The notes beneath the pieces were generated by a model. That model saw only the letters and a program-made list of their open reading frames with translations. It was not told the origin of the DNA and ran no database searches. From Pyrenula massariospora (Eukaryota > Ascomycota > Eurotiomycetes > Pyrenulales > Pyrenulaceae): 64,000 nucleotides of DNA. The stretch is from NCBI GenBank assembly GCA_021030905.1, contig JAGFMI010000022.1, forward strand, positions 62,001-126,000, read 5' to 3'. Positions within the stretch are counted from its first letter, which is position 1. Every line of letters starts with the position of its first letter. The position numbers and the translations under genes were made by a program. This document shows, one piece after another, positions 23,334 through 34,691 of this stretch.

Positions 23334-24459
23334 TCATTGCGCTTTTTTCTGCGCTGCAGGTCCCATATCCTTATCGAAAGCTGCATAAGTCACCTCAAGG
23401 CTAGCAACGCCTCTAACCGCCACAAACAAGATCGACAATAAGAGGATTGCGACAAAGCCTCCCATGAAGAGACCTAGAGACGCCTGTAAGTTACTTTGTA
23501 GACATGTCAAGAAGGTCCAGGTAGGCTAACCAGGACCAAAGAATTGGTATTTCTCGAACAATGGCCCATCCACAACGGTCTGATTTTGGACCTTTCGAGC
23601 CTTGTGGGATTGGACATCTCGCCTGAGGTCAATATGCATGGATTCCTGAAACTCCTCATTCATCTCGGAAGCGAAGTATTCCCCGTCGTTGTTTTGAACA
23701 TTCGAGCCGGAGGCTGGAGGAGTGGTGACATAAAGCACGGTAAAGTTTCTCGCCGGTAGAAAGTCGAGAAATGTTGATAATTCAGCGTCTCCAATCGTTT
23801 TGTGTTAGCGTGATGGACAGAAAATGATGAGTATTGATCAGACGCACCATGTTGAGCGAGGCTTTTCGGTCTGTCTTGCCCCAAAGTAGGAAAGTTGAGT
23901 CTTAACGCAATTTTCTTGTTTTTATTCAACTCAGAATATCCACTGTCTGATGCAATTGATAAGCATGAATGTGATGAACCCGATGATCAAGCCTATAGGA
24001 GCAGTGAGGGCATACCCCAGCGGTCTGTCGCATCTTCCACGCCACAAGCGTTCCGCAAGGAATCCTCCAGCTCATGAATGTCTATCACGCCAGCAACTTC
24101 ATTGACGGATATGGACGATCTAATCGATGTGTCCTTGCCCGTCATATATCTATGTAACGAAGGCGCAGTCTTCTTTGAAGAATAGTCGGCCGCATTAACA
24201 CCGGCGGCAGACACAAAAATGTAGTAGTTGGAGGAGCAGGAGGATAAAGTCTGAGATAATTGTTTCGAAAGGGAAGACGAAGATTCGATCGGTCGTGGGG
24301 ATAGTAGAAACCTGCTAGATGTAAGCCCAAAATTGACAGGTGCATTGAAGGCGGCGCTCACTCTGAAGTTGAAAACATGAAGAACGGCGATGTATCTAAG
24401 AAGGCATCGCCATACCCGATAGAGAGGGCCAACAAGCCCAGACTTGGCAGCATTCGCAT
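23334..24459 (-). CDS. BIG1/Voa1-like ER membrane protein (V-ATPase assembly, wall glucan)
   Basis: Five exons: 24362-24459, 24016-24311, 23848-23946, 23531-23788 and 23334-23473; 296 residues. A signal peptide (MRMLPSLGLLALSIGYGDAF) is followed by LDTSPFFMFSTSE. The lumenal domain then runs through CSSNYYIFVSAAGVNAADYS, FTVLYVTTPPASG and MNEEFQESMHIDLRRDV. A C-terminal span GLFMGGFVAILLLSILFVAV follows, with the cytosolic tail EVTYAAFDKDMGPAAQKKAQ. This architecture and tail match fungal BIG1 and the related Voa1/S1 proteins. Yeast Big1 is an ER protein needed for beta-1,6-glucan; Voa1 helps assemble the V0 sector. Which role applies here is uncertain. All introns are GT-AG. The start could also be the Met at 24453. 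It is head to head with RRP17. Confidence 0.82.
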
Positions 24460-24859
24460 GTTTGCGGAGTGTTAAGGATCCGTATATTGGACCTGAAAGG
24501 GAAGAAGGGGAGTCGGTCTTCTGTAGATGACGATGCTGGAGATACAGATAGCAGCGTGGAGCTTGGGGTCGCGCCGCACTTAAGGCAGCTCCAGGCGAGC
24601 AGCTCTCCGCACCGTGGCATGTTTTCGCGAGCGCCTCGAACCTTGGTGAATATCTTCCACCCAAGAGTAGGCACAAGCTAGAAATTGGTATCAATATATC
24701 CCCACAATCACGTAGAAATTTTACATCCAAATATGTCGATTGAGTAGCCATAGCGATTGGAACGCTTCTCCGCATTCGATTTGGAGCTCTTTTCATCCAC
24801 CTTTGCACAAGAGACTTGCATTTTACCGACAGACAGCTATTACCTCTCCACGCGCTCTC
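24460..24859. promoter_or_regulatory. shared divergent upstream region (BIG1-like / RRP17)
   Basis: This 400-base stretch separates two divergent start codons and must hold both promoters. No specific site can be named. Confidence 0.5.
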
Positions 24860-25582
24860 ATGGGTCCACCTCCTCTGAAGAGACGTAAGATAGCGCCTGT
24901 CATTGAGGAAATCAACTTCGACGATTCTTCTCGTCATGAGTACCTGACCGGCTTTCACAAGCGAAAGCTCCAGCGCACAAGACAAGCGCAGGAAGCTGCC
25001 GAGAAAAGAGCGAAAGCGGAGAAGGTTGAGGACAGACGAAAGGTACTAGCCATTCGACTTGTGCCTTTAGTGTCAGCTTACTGAAGGAACATTCAGATAC
25101 GAGAGGAGCGGAAAGCGGAGCTTGAAAGACATGTACAAGAAGTCGAATCGCTTTTGCGGTCATCAAACGCCGACCATAGCCCCGTCAACGATTCAGACGA
25201 AAGTTCAGCGGAACTAGAGTTATCTGAATGGAATGGACTCGCTGAAGATACCCCTCATCCGTCGATCCTTGAACACGAAGCCGAGTACCTAGATGAGGGC
25301 AAGTATACTACGGTGATGATCGAGGGGATGGACGCATCAAGAGACGGTTTCTTGGAGGCACATGATGACTACTCTGATGGTAGCGACGAGCAGCACTTCG
25401 TATATAGACAAAAGGAGCCCTCCAAAAAGGTACAGGTCCATCATGTACCGAAAGACGCAAAAGCAAAGGCGGAAACGAAGCGACAGAAGTTTCGGTATGA
25501 GAGTAAGGCAGAGAGAAAAGTAAACCGCCTAAAGGAAAAGGCAAAAAAAAGTAAACGAGCAAGAGCTCGCAAAGCAGGTTGA
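24860..25582 (+). CDS. RRP17: rRNA-processing protein RRP17 (Nop25/NOL12 family)
   Basis: Exons 24860-25042 and 25097-25582 (GT-AG intron 25043-25096) encode 222 residues. The start MGPPPLKRRKIAPVIEEINF is followed by HEYLTGFHKRKLQR, the conserved core of the Nop25/NOL12/Rrp17 family. A long charged helix (EKRAKAEKVEDRRK, EERKAELERHVQEVE), an acidic middle part and a basic tail (KAKKSKRARARKAG) complete it. Yeast Rrp17 is a nucleolar 5'-3' exonuclease that trims 5.8S and 25S rRNA 5' ends in 60S assembly. The basic tail fits nucleolar targeting. Confidence 0.9.
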
Positions 25583-25823
25583 TTCCTATGCGTACCGACC
25601 TTTCTTTTTGGGAATGCTCATGATTATTGTAGTTGAATGGTCGGGTCTATGAAACAAAAGCAAGGCTGACGGCTCCGTAAACTCAACACCAGAATATGAT
25701 TGCTCACGCAGGCCGCAAACCCGTGGGAAACCCAACACCTCATCCCAACGCTCAATAATTGGGTCAAGCAATCTTGCAAGCCGGCACGGGGAGCCACCAT
25801 GCCAGATGCCTAAGGCGTCCAGC

Positions 25824-26647
25824 TCAGATGTTGCCCATGCTCACTTCCAGTTCTTGTAGCTCCTTCTGGAGATCGGTGTACTTCTTTGACATTTCCTCGT
25901 ACTTGCCCTCCCACTGATCACGAGCAGCCTCTAAAGCCTGTACTTTGCGTTCGTAATGGCCCGCTTTGACATCGGTCTGACGGAGTCTACGGCAAGGTGT
26001 TAGTCATCCTCAGAGCATGTGATATCCAAGTTTGGGGGTGTCTCACTTGTCGTTCGTCTCTCTCAAACTCTTGTCAGCCTCTTCAGCCTCTTCTTCGAGC
26101 AGCTGTAGCCGCCGTTGTAGAGCCTCCGCCTGGGTTCCGTGCTGAGCACTTTCGGTGGCGACTTTCTTGTGCTCCTTGATGCCTTCTTCGAGCTTCTCAA
26201 CCTCAGCTTCTAGCAGGCCATTCCGGTGGGTGAGTGAGGTGATCTCTTGTTCTTTGGTGAGATTCTCTTGCTCTAGGACTTTGACTTTTGCCTTGAGCTC
26301 CTCGACTTGCGACTGTGCCTCGTCCGCCTCAATGCGGATGGCATTCATCTTCTGTTCAAGGATCTTAGCAACTGACATGATGACAAACAAGAATGTAATT
26401 TAGGTGCAATGTTGTGGAAGCGTGGGACGGGTTGATGGATGGATAGGGTGATAGACCACTTGTTGGGATTGTGGTGGGTAAGGGGTGTGTGGTCGTGCTT
26501 GTAAGACGTGTGCCACAGGTAGACAGTAGGGACGCCCGCAGCGGGGAATCGATGAGAACTGGCGGCCTCCATCGTAGAGGGACAATCGAACACCTGTGAG
26601 GACGCCTGTGATTCTAAACACTCACTTACCTCCTTGATTCGATCCAT
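25824..26647 (-). CDS. tropomyosin
   Basis: Exons 26630-26647 (MDRIKE), 26047-26351 and 25824-25986 give 161 residues. The protein is one continuous coiled coil: KMNAIRIEADEAQSQVEELK, LEQENLTKEQEITSLTHRNG, EALQRRLQLLEEEAEEADKS, and a tail ending ELQELEVSMGNI. It matches fungal tropomyosins (S. pombe Cdc8, yeast Tpm1) in length and heptad pattern. It lines formin-nucleated actin cables and the contractile ring. The 18-base first exon and long first intron (26352-26629) follow fungal orthologues. The second exon stays open upstream into the intron from ATG 26378, giving a possible alternative N-terminus MSVAKILEQ (see findings). Confidence 0.95.
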
Positions 26648-27052
26648 GGTGACTAGATGTTCCAAATTACTCAAGCTTCCTTGTCTTGATGCTTAGCTAT
26701 GCAGTGGTGGACGAGTGAGTAGAAGATATCGCAGATATCCAAGGTCTTCCTGTGAGATGCTGAAGACTGTTCAGAACCGCTGATTTTATGCAGAACTTCG
26801 AAGTCTAGAGAGGCAACAGTAGATCTGAAGCGTCCTTGCTGCGGCCGTGCGTCAGCCCTGGTCTAGCATTCGACCCCACCAACGCCACCGACAGCCCCAG
26901 CTTAATTCCAACGGCTGTTACCGGTTGCTCGGGGCAACCGTTGATGAACAATATCTGGACTCGCCCTCTCCAATGATCCTCCACTGCTTCGACGATTTGT
27001 CATTGACTGATAAGCCTACAAGCTACATGAGGCGCAGATCAGATCCGTCACG
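26648..27052. promoter_or_regulatory. shared divergent upstream region (tropomyosin / 27053 gene)
   Basis: This 405-base stretch lies between two divergent start codons. No specific site can be named. Confidence 0.5.
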
Positions 27053-28429
27053 ATGCTCGCGGCGCGTGATCAGGAGAATCTCGTGCATGCTCACCAAGCC
27101 GCCGCGGGCGGCAAACCGTTGAACCAAGGGGCCCGGCAATTCCAACCTAAAACCCCAGGTACTAGGGCACCGAAGACGCCTTTTCGAACACTGCTCAACG
27201 ACGAGAACAATCCTCTCGCGTTTAATGGCGCCAAGGCTAATGGAGGCAACGGAGGGATCAAAGGGAACCAAAATCTGTTAGGGACGGGAAAGGAGGGAAA
27301 GCCTGAGAAAAATGTCTTTGCTACGCCGATAGGCCAAAAGACGAGAGCTCCGCTAGGTCAGAAGACTACAAATGCCAAAACTAGAGCCTTCCAGACACCT
27401 TCAGCGCCTCTGACAGCAAAGCCACAGCCGAACAAGACCAACAAGAGACCTTCCTCAGTGAAGAAAAAGGTCAAAGTGACCGTCCAACCGCAAGTAATCG
27501 CTGAAGATATCTTGGGACAGGATTCCGACTCTGACGTACCGGAGCCCGAGTATGCTCCTCCTAATCCAACACCTCTGCCGGACCCGCCGATGGATCTTGG
27601 CTATGACGATACGTTTCCGCAATTCAAAGGTAAAAATTTCATGCGAGGATTTGGACAACTGCACGCGGAGCCGCGGGATGAACACGGCGTGGCACTTAGT
27701 CTTCGCGAAGAAGAAAAGAGATTTCAAAGAGCTCTCGAAGAGGAAGATCGGAGAATGATGAAAGAGATTGAGGATGATGCGAAAGAGCTTGAAGCTAAGT
27801 TCCGTGCTGAGCTTGTCAAGCCAGCGGTTGACCGCCAGGTTGATGAAATGATCCGGAAGGGGAACGAGAGAATGAGACAGGAACAAGAGCTAGAAAACGC
27901 TCGGAAAGCTGTTTCAAGCACGGACGTGAAGTCAGCAGCTCGTGCTCTCGGTTCCAAGCATCATGGCTCTATCCCTGTAGTTCGCGCTCACGCCCCTACA
28001 CAGTCGTCATTGCAAAAGAAGACCAGGCCTGCTTTTTCTGTTCTAGGAGCAAAATCTCAACCTTCGGCGGCGAGGGCAACGAACTCAACATCTGGGCCTC
28101 TCAAGACTCCTCTCGAGGCAACCTCACGCAACACCCTCGGCTATTCCAAGGGCCGTAATGTCTCAAGCACTGTCAAGAAAGCAACTAAACCCACGGAAGA
28201 ACTAGAAGTGATCGACCAGAGCAAAATCTCGCCGTGGACGTTCAGAGAAATGTATGGTGAGCCACCCATCGGATCGGAAATGTGGTATCGCATGCAGGAT
28301 GTGAAGATGTTCGAGGAGCTAGTACAAGGTGACGACGACGAAGGGGATTATATGGCGCCGTTTGGAAATGCTGAAGACGAAGAAGAACTCTTCCAGCTAC
28401 CGATGCCGGATTTGAAGTTGGATGATTAA
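27053..28429 (+). CDS. disordered, TP-rich protein, unknown (possibly securin-like)
   Basis: Single exon, 458 residues. The N-terminus MLAARDQENLVHAHQAAAGG is followed by KPLNQGARQFQPKTPGTRAP, then repeated KTP-type sites (APKTPFRTLLNDENN) that could be kinase targets. A Lys/Pro-rich region, an acidic patch (DSDSDVPEPEYAPP) and a charged coiled coil near residues 210-290 (REEEKRFQRALEEEDRRMMK) follow. The C-terminal part contains KISPWTFREMYGEPPIGSEM and a very acidic end. The overall layout (basic disordered N-half, acidic C-half, a QEN box near the start) recalls fungal securins, but no defining motif proves it. It looks conserved and nuclear; treat the function as unknown. Confidence 0.65.
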   Translation: MLAARDQENLVHAHQAAAGGKPLNQGARQFQPKTPGTRAPKTPFRTLLNDENNPLAFNGAKANGGNGGIKGNQNLLGTGKEGKPEKNVFATPIGQKTRAPLGQKTTNAKTRAFQTPSAPLTAKPQPNKTNKRPSSVKKKVKVTVQPQVIAEDILGQDSDSDVPEPEYAPPNPTPLPDPPMDLGYDDTFPQFKGKNFMRGFGQLHAEPRDEHGVALSLREEEKRFQRALEEEDRRMMKEIEDDAKELEAKFRAELVKPAVDRQVDEMIRKGNERMRQEQELENARKAVSSTDVKSAARALGSKHHGSIPVVRAHAPTQSSLQKKTRPAFSVLGAKSQPSAARATNSTSGPLKTPLEATSRNTLGYSKGRNVSSTVKKATKPTEELEVIDQSKISPWTFREMYGEPPIGSEMWYRMQDVKMFEELVQGDDDEGDYMAPFGNAEDEEELFQLPMPDLKLDD

Positions 28430-29746
28430 GGGTACAAATGTCGCTGTGGAGGCCGTCGTATTCGGCATCACATAGAAATTGCACTTTGTGAAATTATTTG
28501 GAAGCTCAAAGAGTGAAAGGTGCCTTAGAACAGTCTAGGGAGTTTTCTATTCATAACGAACTTCTATTGAGGAACATCAGTCTATAAGACAATTAGAGCC
28601 GTATGGTCACTGTGTATAGTCATTAGATGAGGCTGCGAGCAACAACATGTCACCTTTCAGGCATGCTAGCACCTACATACTCACGACTCCATATAGGCAA
28701 TTCTTTGGAAGACAATAAAATCAGTCGATTGATTTTGCACCTTTGATAGTGTCTCAACCACCTCCGTCTCCTATAGCCATGATGTTGAAGGCCGCTGCTT
28801 CAAAAAGAGAGAGCCTGGCTGCGGTGAGATGATTACAATTGAATGAATATCGACTGCCGACATTGTAGGTTAGTTTGAAAGAAGCTGAATTCAAGTATCA
28901 GAGCTGAAGAGTCCTGTGAAGCAACTTCTTCATATCAAGAATCTCCGATCTAAGAGGATCTTAGAGGCACGTTCTTAGCATATTTCATGCACCGCATGTG
29001 CGTTCCGTATTTTGTTTGGACAGGGGGTGGAGCTTCCCCGCCGTCGAAAATCAGCTTTCACATCAACGTCAACCATACCTCTTCTTGAAGCCTTTCTCAC
29101 CTAGAGCGAGGAAACGTACAGTTTTCGAGTACCACCAATGCCCAACAAATCCCCGCTATTTAACGCTGAACTCTACTCGGCCGTATCTACGTCGCCTTTA
29201 ATCCCAGAATCGCTTTTCCATCCGCCGAGATGAAAACTTCAATTCGTACCTGAGATGACTTTGCGCTCAAGAAGCTACGCAACGCGCTTTGCGTAGTTTG
29301 ACTTATCTTCAAGTGCCTCTATTTGAATCTCACTGATGAGCCGTTAGCGACTGTTGTTGTCGCCGTAGACAAGTAAAAGTCTCCCAGTCCGCTTACTTTC
29401 CTATTTGCCAGCATGTAAACAATGTCAAGAGGAAATCTCCTATGCAAGTTCAAAAAATCTGCATTAGCGCAGAATGCATTCCTCAAAACGCTCAATATGA
29501 GTCAATATGAGCCAAGCAACGGCTTAAGCTGGCTATGTTGGCGTATTTTGAGACTTGTACCCAAGTATCGTCAGATATTCTTCATCTAAGTCCTCCTGAC
29601 CGGTGGTGGCCTCCTTCTAATGTAGTGAATCCATGCTTGCTCTTCACTTGAGTCTCACCAGGTCTCCCAACAGAAATGTCTGCGTCTAACGCCAGGTTCT
29701 GTGTTCCATTCTTCAACGGTTTCGAAACCCAGACAATACTGCAGAT
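28430..29746. other. 1.3 kb intergenic, no gene supported
   Basis: Lies between two co-oriented genes. A short near-repeat (AATATGAGTC / AATATGAGCC) occurs at about 29496-29515. A 67-codon frame at 28998 has no motif. Nothing else was seen. Confidence 0.45.
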
Positions 29747-31024
29747 ATGTCTACACTAAATGACACTCTTGATTTCGAAAACCGAGGTCCGAAGGAAAAT
29801 CTCGTCATCCCCGTCAAGGCGATAAGCGGCTGCTTTATAGCGGTTATCACGATTGTCGTTGTCCTTCGGTTGTGGGTGCGCTTGAAAGTGGTCAGACAAT
29901 CTGGAGCAGACGACGGTATGACTATAAGTTCCGCTGCACTTGGGTCCGGTGCTGACAGCATTAGTCTTAATGACCGCGGCAGGCATCATTGCAAACGGCG
30001 TGAATATTCTGAGTATCTTTGGTAACCCTCCCCCCCTTCCCCCCTCTAGCTCTGTTATCTTTGACCACTGACTAGTAAAGCACTCAAAATGGGTCTCGGA
30101 TATCACTTGCGAGATTTAACCCCAGGAACAGCCGATGAATCTAATCTCAAAAGAGAAGAGACCCTGCTCAAAATGATACTCGGTGGTACACTAGCTTTTT
30201 ATACCGCCCTCCCTCTCGCGAAAATCAGTATCAGTCTCTCCTACATCCAGATCTTCGGAGTGCATCGGTGGTTCAGGAGGCTTATGCACTTTACAGTGGG
30301 TTTGCTCATCGCAATCTGGACTTATACCCTGTTCACAACGATTTTTCAATGCAAACGAATATCTGACGTGTGGAACGTTTCTACCAAGCGCCGATGCATA
30401 GATGACTGTATGATGCAATACGTTACGTCCATCTTGCACATTCTCATAGATGTGCTACTTTGCCTGGTGCCTCTGCCGCTGGTTTACCGACTGAACATGC
30501 CAATTGCTCGGCGCGTCAGCGTTAGCTTTCTTTTCGGCATAGGTTTACTGTAAGTCAAATATACTACACATTTGCTGTCATGGTTTTCTGACGAGCTGAA
30601 CAATAGCACTGCTGTGGCCGGCGTGCTCCGCCTGAAAGGTCTTGACTATGCCCTAGACGGAGACTTCACGTACAACCTCGCTCTGGAGATTATTTGGTCC
30701 ACCGGGGAACTTCACATTTGCATCATCTGCGGCAGTGTACCTAGCTTGAGGCCGCTTTTTGCTCGCTGCTTGAGAATAAAAGCAGATACTATGCAGATTC
30801 CGATTATTTCGGCCGCGCGAACCCCTACAGATCCTCCTGCTCCGGCTACTGCTCTGACGAGGATACACAAGACTACACATGCGACGCTTGAGAACAGGCC
30901 CCGGGACGGCGATGAGCAACGAGTAGCCTACAACTGGCGCGTGGAAGGTGGAAGCGATCTAGAAGGGACTGGGGTTATCGACGGCGGTTGTCAAGAGCTT
31001 TCTTTCGGCGGTGGCATGCGATGA
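29747..31024 (+). CDS. PTH11-type rhodopsin-like integral membrane protein
   Basis: Exons 29747-29915, 29959-30021, 30081-30549 and 30607-31024 give 372 residues. The third exon starts after TAAAG because only that acceptor keeps frame (FALKMGLGYH). Around seven spans are visible, including VKAISGCFIAVITIVVVLRL, LVLMTAAGIIANGVNIL, TLAFYTALPLAKISISLSYI, LLIAIWTYTLFTTIFQC and IDVLLCLVPLPLVYRL. The family carries the fungal rhodopsin-like domain seen in PTH11-related proteins, thought to sense surface or chemical cues at the plasma membrane. Typical family features are the conserved Cys in CKRISDVW and the ELHICIICGSVPSLRPL segment. The long polar C-terminal tail is cytosolic. The family is large and mostly uncharacterised; there is no CFEM domain. 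Confidence 0.85.
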
Positions 31025-31594
31025 CCCTCAAAAGGGGCCTTGAGAATACACTACAGTCAAGTTTTGATATGGGCAGAACCTCGTAAAACTTGAGGGAGAC
31101 TTGAAGATAGCGCCACTAGTCTAACTGTAGAGCAATTTCCAATATAGACGATCAAGACAGACCAGAAGACTTGAAAATTCGGCAAGGTCCAGGCTGCGCT
31201 CCTGAACGTTCTCCGGCTTCGGCTGGAACATTCTACATACCCTTCGAAGCTTGATAAGACATTTCCATCCTAGCTCGCCCAATTTTCCTTGCTCACCTTT
31301 TCTAAAGCTGCAATCAGGAATCCTGTATCCATGCAACCCATCCTTAGAGTTAAAGCCATTATCAACATGACTCAATAATACCTCTTGCATCCTTGTTCAT
31401 TCTAGCACTAGTAAGCTTGTTTAGACATATTGTCCCTCCTATACTCATCTCATTTAACCTATGTCGGTGTAAAGTTCCGGCATGCCTTGTGAAGACACGA
31501 CTCGAGATTTTTGAATAACGAGCGCTTGTAATGGATGCCGTTAGATACGCCATATCATGGAGATTTGGTGTCTGCTTTGAGCGATGCTTCCGTT
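31025..31594. other. convergent 3' region, no gene supported
   Basis: 570 bases between the stops of the PTH11-like gene and FCF1. Nothing else was seen. Confidence 0.5.
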
Positions 31595-32506
31595 TCATTT
31601 CTCGGGAGCATCAGGGAGCCGCTCGATTACATACTTGCCCCTAGCCACACTCATTATGGGAACACCGGGTATCTTGCGGATCCTGCGCTTAAGATCTCGA
31701 GCGCGTCTGTTAGCGCTTGGATGAAGGTCGATGCATCAGATGGACGTACCACGATCGTTTGTTGCTACGATATATATCTTGTTCTTCATAACCCTATCAA
31801 CTATGCAGTCGTCTGCGTACAAATTGCGGTGAGTGCATTTCAACCGCTCCCATCGCTCATCTCGAGCGATACGGAGGGCAATACGGAATTTAGAAGATAA
31901 TTTTTCGAGCTCACCCATGACACAATCAGTGACAACGGGGACGCACTTTGCATAGAGCAAGTTCATCATGGACGGCAGAAGCTCCAGCTTCTTCTGAACA
32001 GTGTGGCTAAAAAAATTGGTATCGACAAGAACTGAACTGTAAATCCACATCAACATCGGGAAGATGGATATCGGGCGTGGCAGGACTTACTAGGGAGGAA
32101 CTAAGGCGGTGTTGTACTGGAAGAAAAGGGCAGACGAGACTTGAGGTCTGCATTTATTAGCGTTGTGCTCGCTAGTGTCGACTGCTAGCAGGTTTCGTAC
32201 ATCTCTCGGACAAGCTCATCGCCCTTGGCCTTCTTCTTGAGGTTGGCTTCGGTCTCGGCCTTCTGCTGGTTCTTCTTTCTAGGGCATGTTCAGTAAATGC
32301 ATATGTATTGGAGGCGGCGACGAACAGGCGAGCATCTCTCTGCCCTATTATCCTCTTGACCTATGATCGATCAGCGGCCATTTTTGGGGGCACCAGAGTG
32401 GGAAAGAAGGTTCGGAGGTGGGGAGAAGGTTGTGCCCCGGGGGTGGGGGTTTGTTAGGAATTGCTCATACCGCTGCAAATTTACGGGTCTTCTTCTGAGT
32501 CCCCAT
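31595..32506 (-). CDS. FCF1: rRNA-processing PIN-domain protein FCF1
   Basis: Six exons: 32471-32506, 32326-32360, 32201-32278, 32091-32147, 31750-32036 and 31595-31695; 197 residues. The start MGTQKKTRKFAAVKRIIGQR and a Lys-rich N-terminus lead to SVLVDTNFFSHTVQKKLELL, VTDCVMGELEKL, DDCIVDRV and IYIVATNDRDLKRRIRKIPG. The Asp residues in LVDTN, ADDC and ATND mark the PIN active site. Yeast Fcf1/Utp24 is the endonuclease of the 90S processome that cuts pre-rRNA at A1 and A2. All five introns are GT-AG. Its length is close to the yeast protein (189). Confidence 0.96.
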
Positions 32507-32937
32507 CGTGGTGTATGAGACTGAGTTCGTATATTCAAGACATTCAGACATTTTCTGGTGGAGAAGTCGCTGTGCCAACAAAAGCGGCTAGCGTGGTGGG
32601 CCGCTGCGCCTCGGTGGCCGGACGGAGAATCCAAACACCAGAAACCAGGTCTTTGGATCCTTTCTCTCTCTCTCAACACTGAAGCAAGAGAAGGGCAGGG
32701 CCTTCTGCACTGGATACGCACCATCACTCGCTTTTCCAACCAGTCATCTCTCGCTTGCATCGCTTGGACTCTTGTCGACGGCTCCGTCCGCACCCTCGTT
32801 TTCGATTCCTCTGCAAGGGGTCACAACCTGCAGGTGATCTTGTCCAACCTACCGAATCCTCATCGCTGCACCGTCGGCGTACGGGATTGACAGGACAACG
32901 GCAGCTTCTTGCCTAGAATACGCATCAAGCAGGACAG
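32507..32937. promoter_or_regulatory. shared divergent upstream region (FCF1 / CSI2-like)
   Basis: 431 bases between two divergent starts, presumed to hold both promoters. No specific site can be named. Confidence 0.45.
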
Positions 32938-34062
32938 ATGCAGCTCTCCAGGATGTTACAGTGTCGGCAATCCCTATCGCCCGCCTCTCTCCTGGTCCTC
33001 GCCTTTTCAGCTCTCCTTCCCTACGTTCTCGCTCAAGGCGACAACAACAATCTTCCAACCCTTGCCACATCCGCCGACAACAATAATGGCCTACCTACAG
33101 CAGCAGCGACGTCAGGATCTAATTCCGCTTCTGCCTCTGCGACAGAATCTCCCTCAAACACCGACTCTGATACTTCCGCAACCACAACCCTTGGCAAGTC
33201 TTCTAGTGCCGATGATTCTATGCCAACACTTTCCTCGTCCTCCAGCGATGATAATGGCCTTCCAACACTCGCCGGCGGCTTCAATTATCCTCCGCCATCA
33301 GTCCCACCTACAGCCGATGCCCCATACATGCAACGCTCCAACCTCCCTGAAGGCACTGTCTTTATTGCCGTGGGAGCTGCAATTGGCTTCGTCACACTCG
33401 CGATCTTTGCCTGGCGTATACTCGTTGCTTGGTCCATAAATCGGTCTGTTAAGCGAGCTGCTCTTGCATCGTACGCTACCGACACAAAAGCACTTCTCTC
33501 GGGGAGAGGCTCTCCCGGCCACAAAACCTCGACTTACCATGATCACCGAAATGTCTCGCCAACTTTCAACGAGAAAGTACGGTCCTCGTCTCATCCAATC
33601 TCCAAGGGCGCGACCCCTAATAGCAGTCTCTTCTTCTCCCCTACGGCTGGGGCAGGGATGCACACCAACACTGCAATGGCTCAGCGTAATAGCGGCTATC
33701 TTCCGGCAGGCTACTACGCCTCCGGCAACGCGTCTCACAACTCATCGAACCAAACTGGGAACAACGTCCCTCCAAAGTCATCTGGGAGCTACGGCAATGG
33801 GCCCCCTCGCTTCCCAGTCAACGATCCTAGTCCACCCGGCTCGCCTGGCTATGCCTCCTCAAGAGCCGGCTTGTCTACCGTTGGCCATAGCGGCGCTTAT
33901 GAATCGAGCAGCACGTTAAATTTGAGCAGCACAACGGGTGGAAGGGCACCAAGTACTTATTTGGATGATTTGATGAGTGCGCCTGTGCCTCCTCAGCATC
34001 GGCATGAGGCAAGGCATGGGAGGGTCAGTCAAGATAGGCAAAGGAGGAGATACAGGGACTAA
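32938..34062 (+). CDS. CSI2-like chitin-synthase-complex membrane protein
   Basis: Single exon, 374 residues. A signal peptide (SLLVLAFSALLPYVLAQ) is followed by a Ser/Thr/Asn-rich outer segment that repeats NNxLPTL. The conserved APYMQRSNLPEGTVFIAVGA then enters the span AIGFVTLAIFAWRILVAWSI. The cytosolic tail is long, Ser/Pro-rich and disordered, ending in a basic run (QDRQRRRYRD). The juxtamembrane YMQRSNLPEGTVFIAVG is the family signature of fungal CSI2 proteins. Yeast Csi2 is linked to Chs3 chitin synthase function and bud-neck sites. The Ser/Thr-rich outer part suggests heavy O-mannosylation, as in wall sensors. Homology is clear around the membrane; the exact job is inferred. Confidence 0.8.
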   Translation: MQLSRMLQCRQSLSPASLLVLAFSALLPYVLAQGDNNNLPTLATSADNNNGLPTAAATSGSNSASASATESPSNTDSDTSATTTLGKSSSADDSMPTLSSSSSDDNGLPTLAGGFNYPPPSVPPTADAPYMQRSNLPEGTVFIAVGAAIGFVTLAIFAWRILVAWSINRSVKRAALASYATDTKALLSGRGSPGHKTSTYHDHRNVSPTFNEKVRSSSHPISKGATPNSSLFFSPTAGAGMHTNTAMAQRNSGYLPAGYYASGNASHNSSNQTGNNVPPKSSGSYGNGPPRFPVNDPSPPGSPGYASSRAGLSTVGHSGAYESSSTLNLSSTTGGRAPSTYLDDLMSAPVPPQHRHEARHGRVSQDRQRRRYRD

Positions 34063-34691
34063 GCCTCACCGTTATCTTGTCCAGAGAGAGTTTGGCCGTT
34101 AGCTATGGTCTTAAAAAGGAGAAGAGACCTGTACTAATCTCAAGAGACCTAAGGCTGGAACATGTGGTTCTTTTTGCATATATCGGCGGGTCGGGAGGTA
34201 TTTGTCATATCTAGGAGCAAGGAGCTTACTTAGTTTAGAGCGAGGTGCTATTCTTGACCGCATTATTAGCCAAAAGATGAAATTTCATTTTTATAAATCC
34301 TCAATTCTTGCCTCCACACTCCAGTTTTTGCAGATTACTGATGCCTGGAAACATGTGTGCCGAGCTTCGTAGCAAACTTCCACCTTACACGGGTCCTGAA
34401 CACACCTTTTGCAGAAGACTGTAAAATATAGGTAGTTGTCAGCTTGATTCACTGTTCGCCGCTAGACGCTTTTCCTTTGTACTTGCAAAGGTGTGCGACT
34501 TACGGGCTCGTCTCCGGAGGTCATTACACAGTGAATTGAAAGAGACTTGTGACTGTTTGTACATATGGCACAAGGTTCTTGTGCACTAGCAGACGCTACG
34601 TTGAGGTTGGATGCCCATGAGATAGAAGTCGTGCCACTAAAGGGCCGGTCCTTCCCAACAGCATGTCCTGAACGAGGCACGTAACTGGTCC
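34063..34691. other. convergent 3' region, no gene supported
   Basis: 629 bases between convergent stops. A 98-codon minus-strand frame at 34462-34758 overlaps the mS29 end in another frame and has no motif. Confidence 0.5.

Noticed and set aside
32371-32793. 140-codon minus-strand frame across the FCF1 start
   Set aside because: It spans FCF1 intron 1 and the promoter and has no motif.
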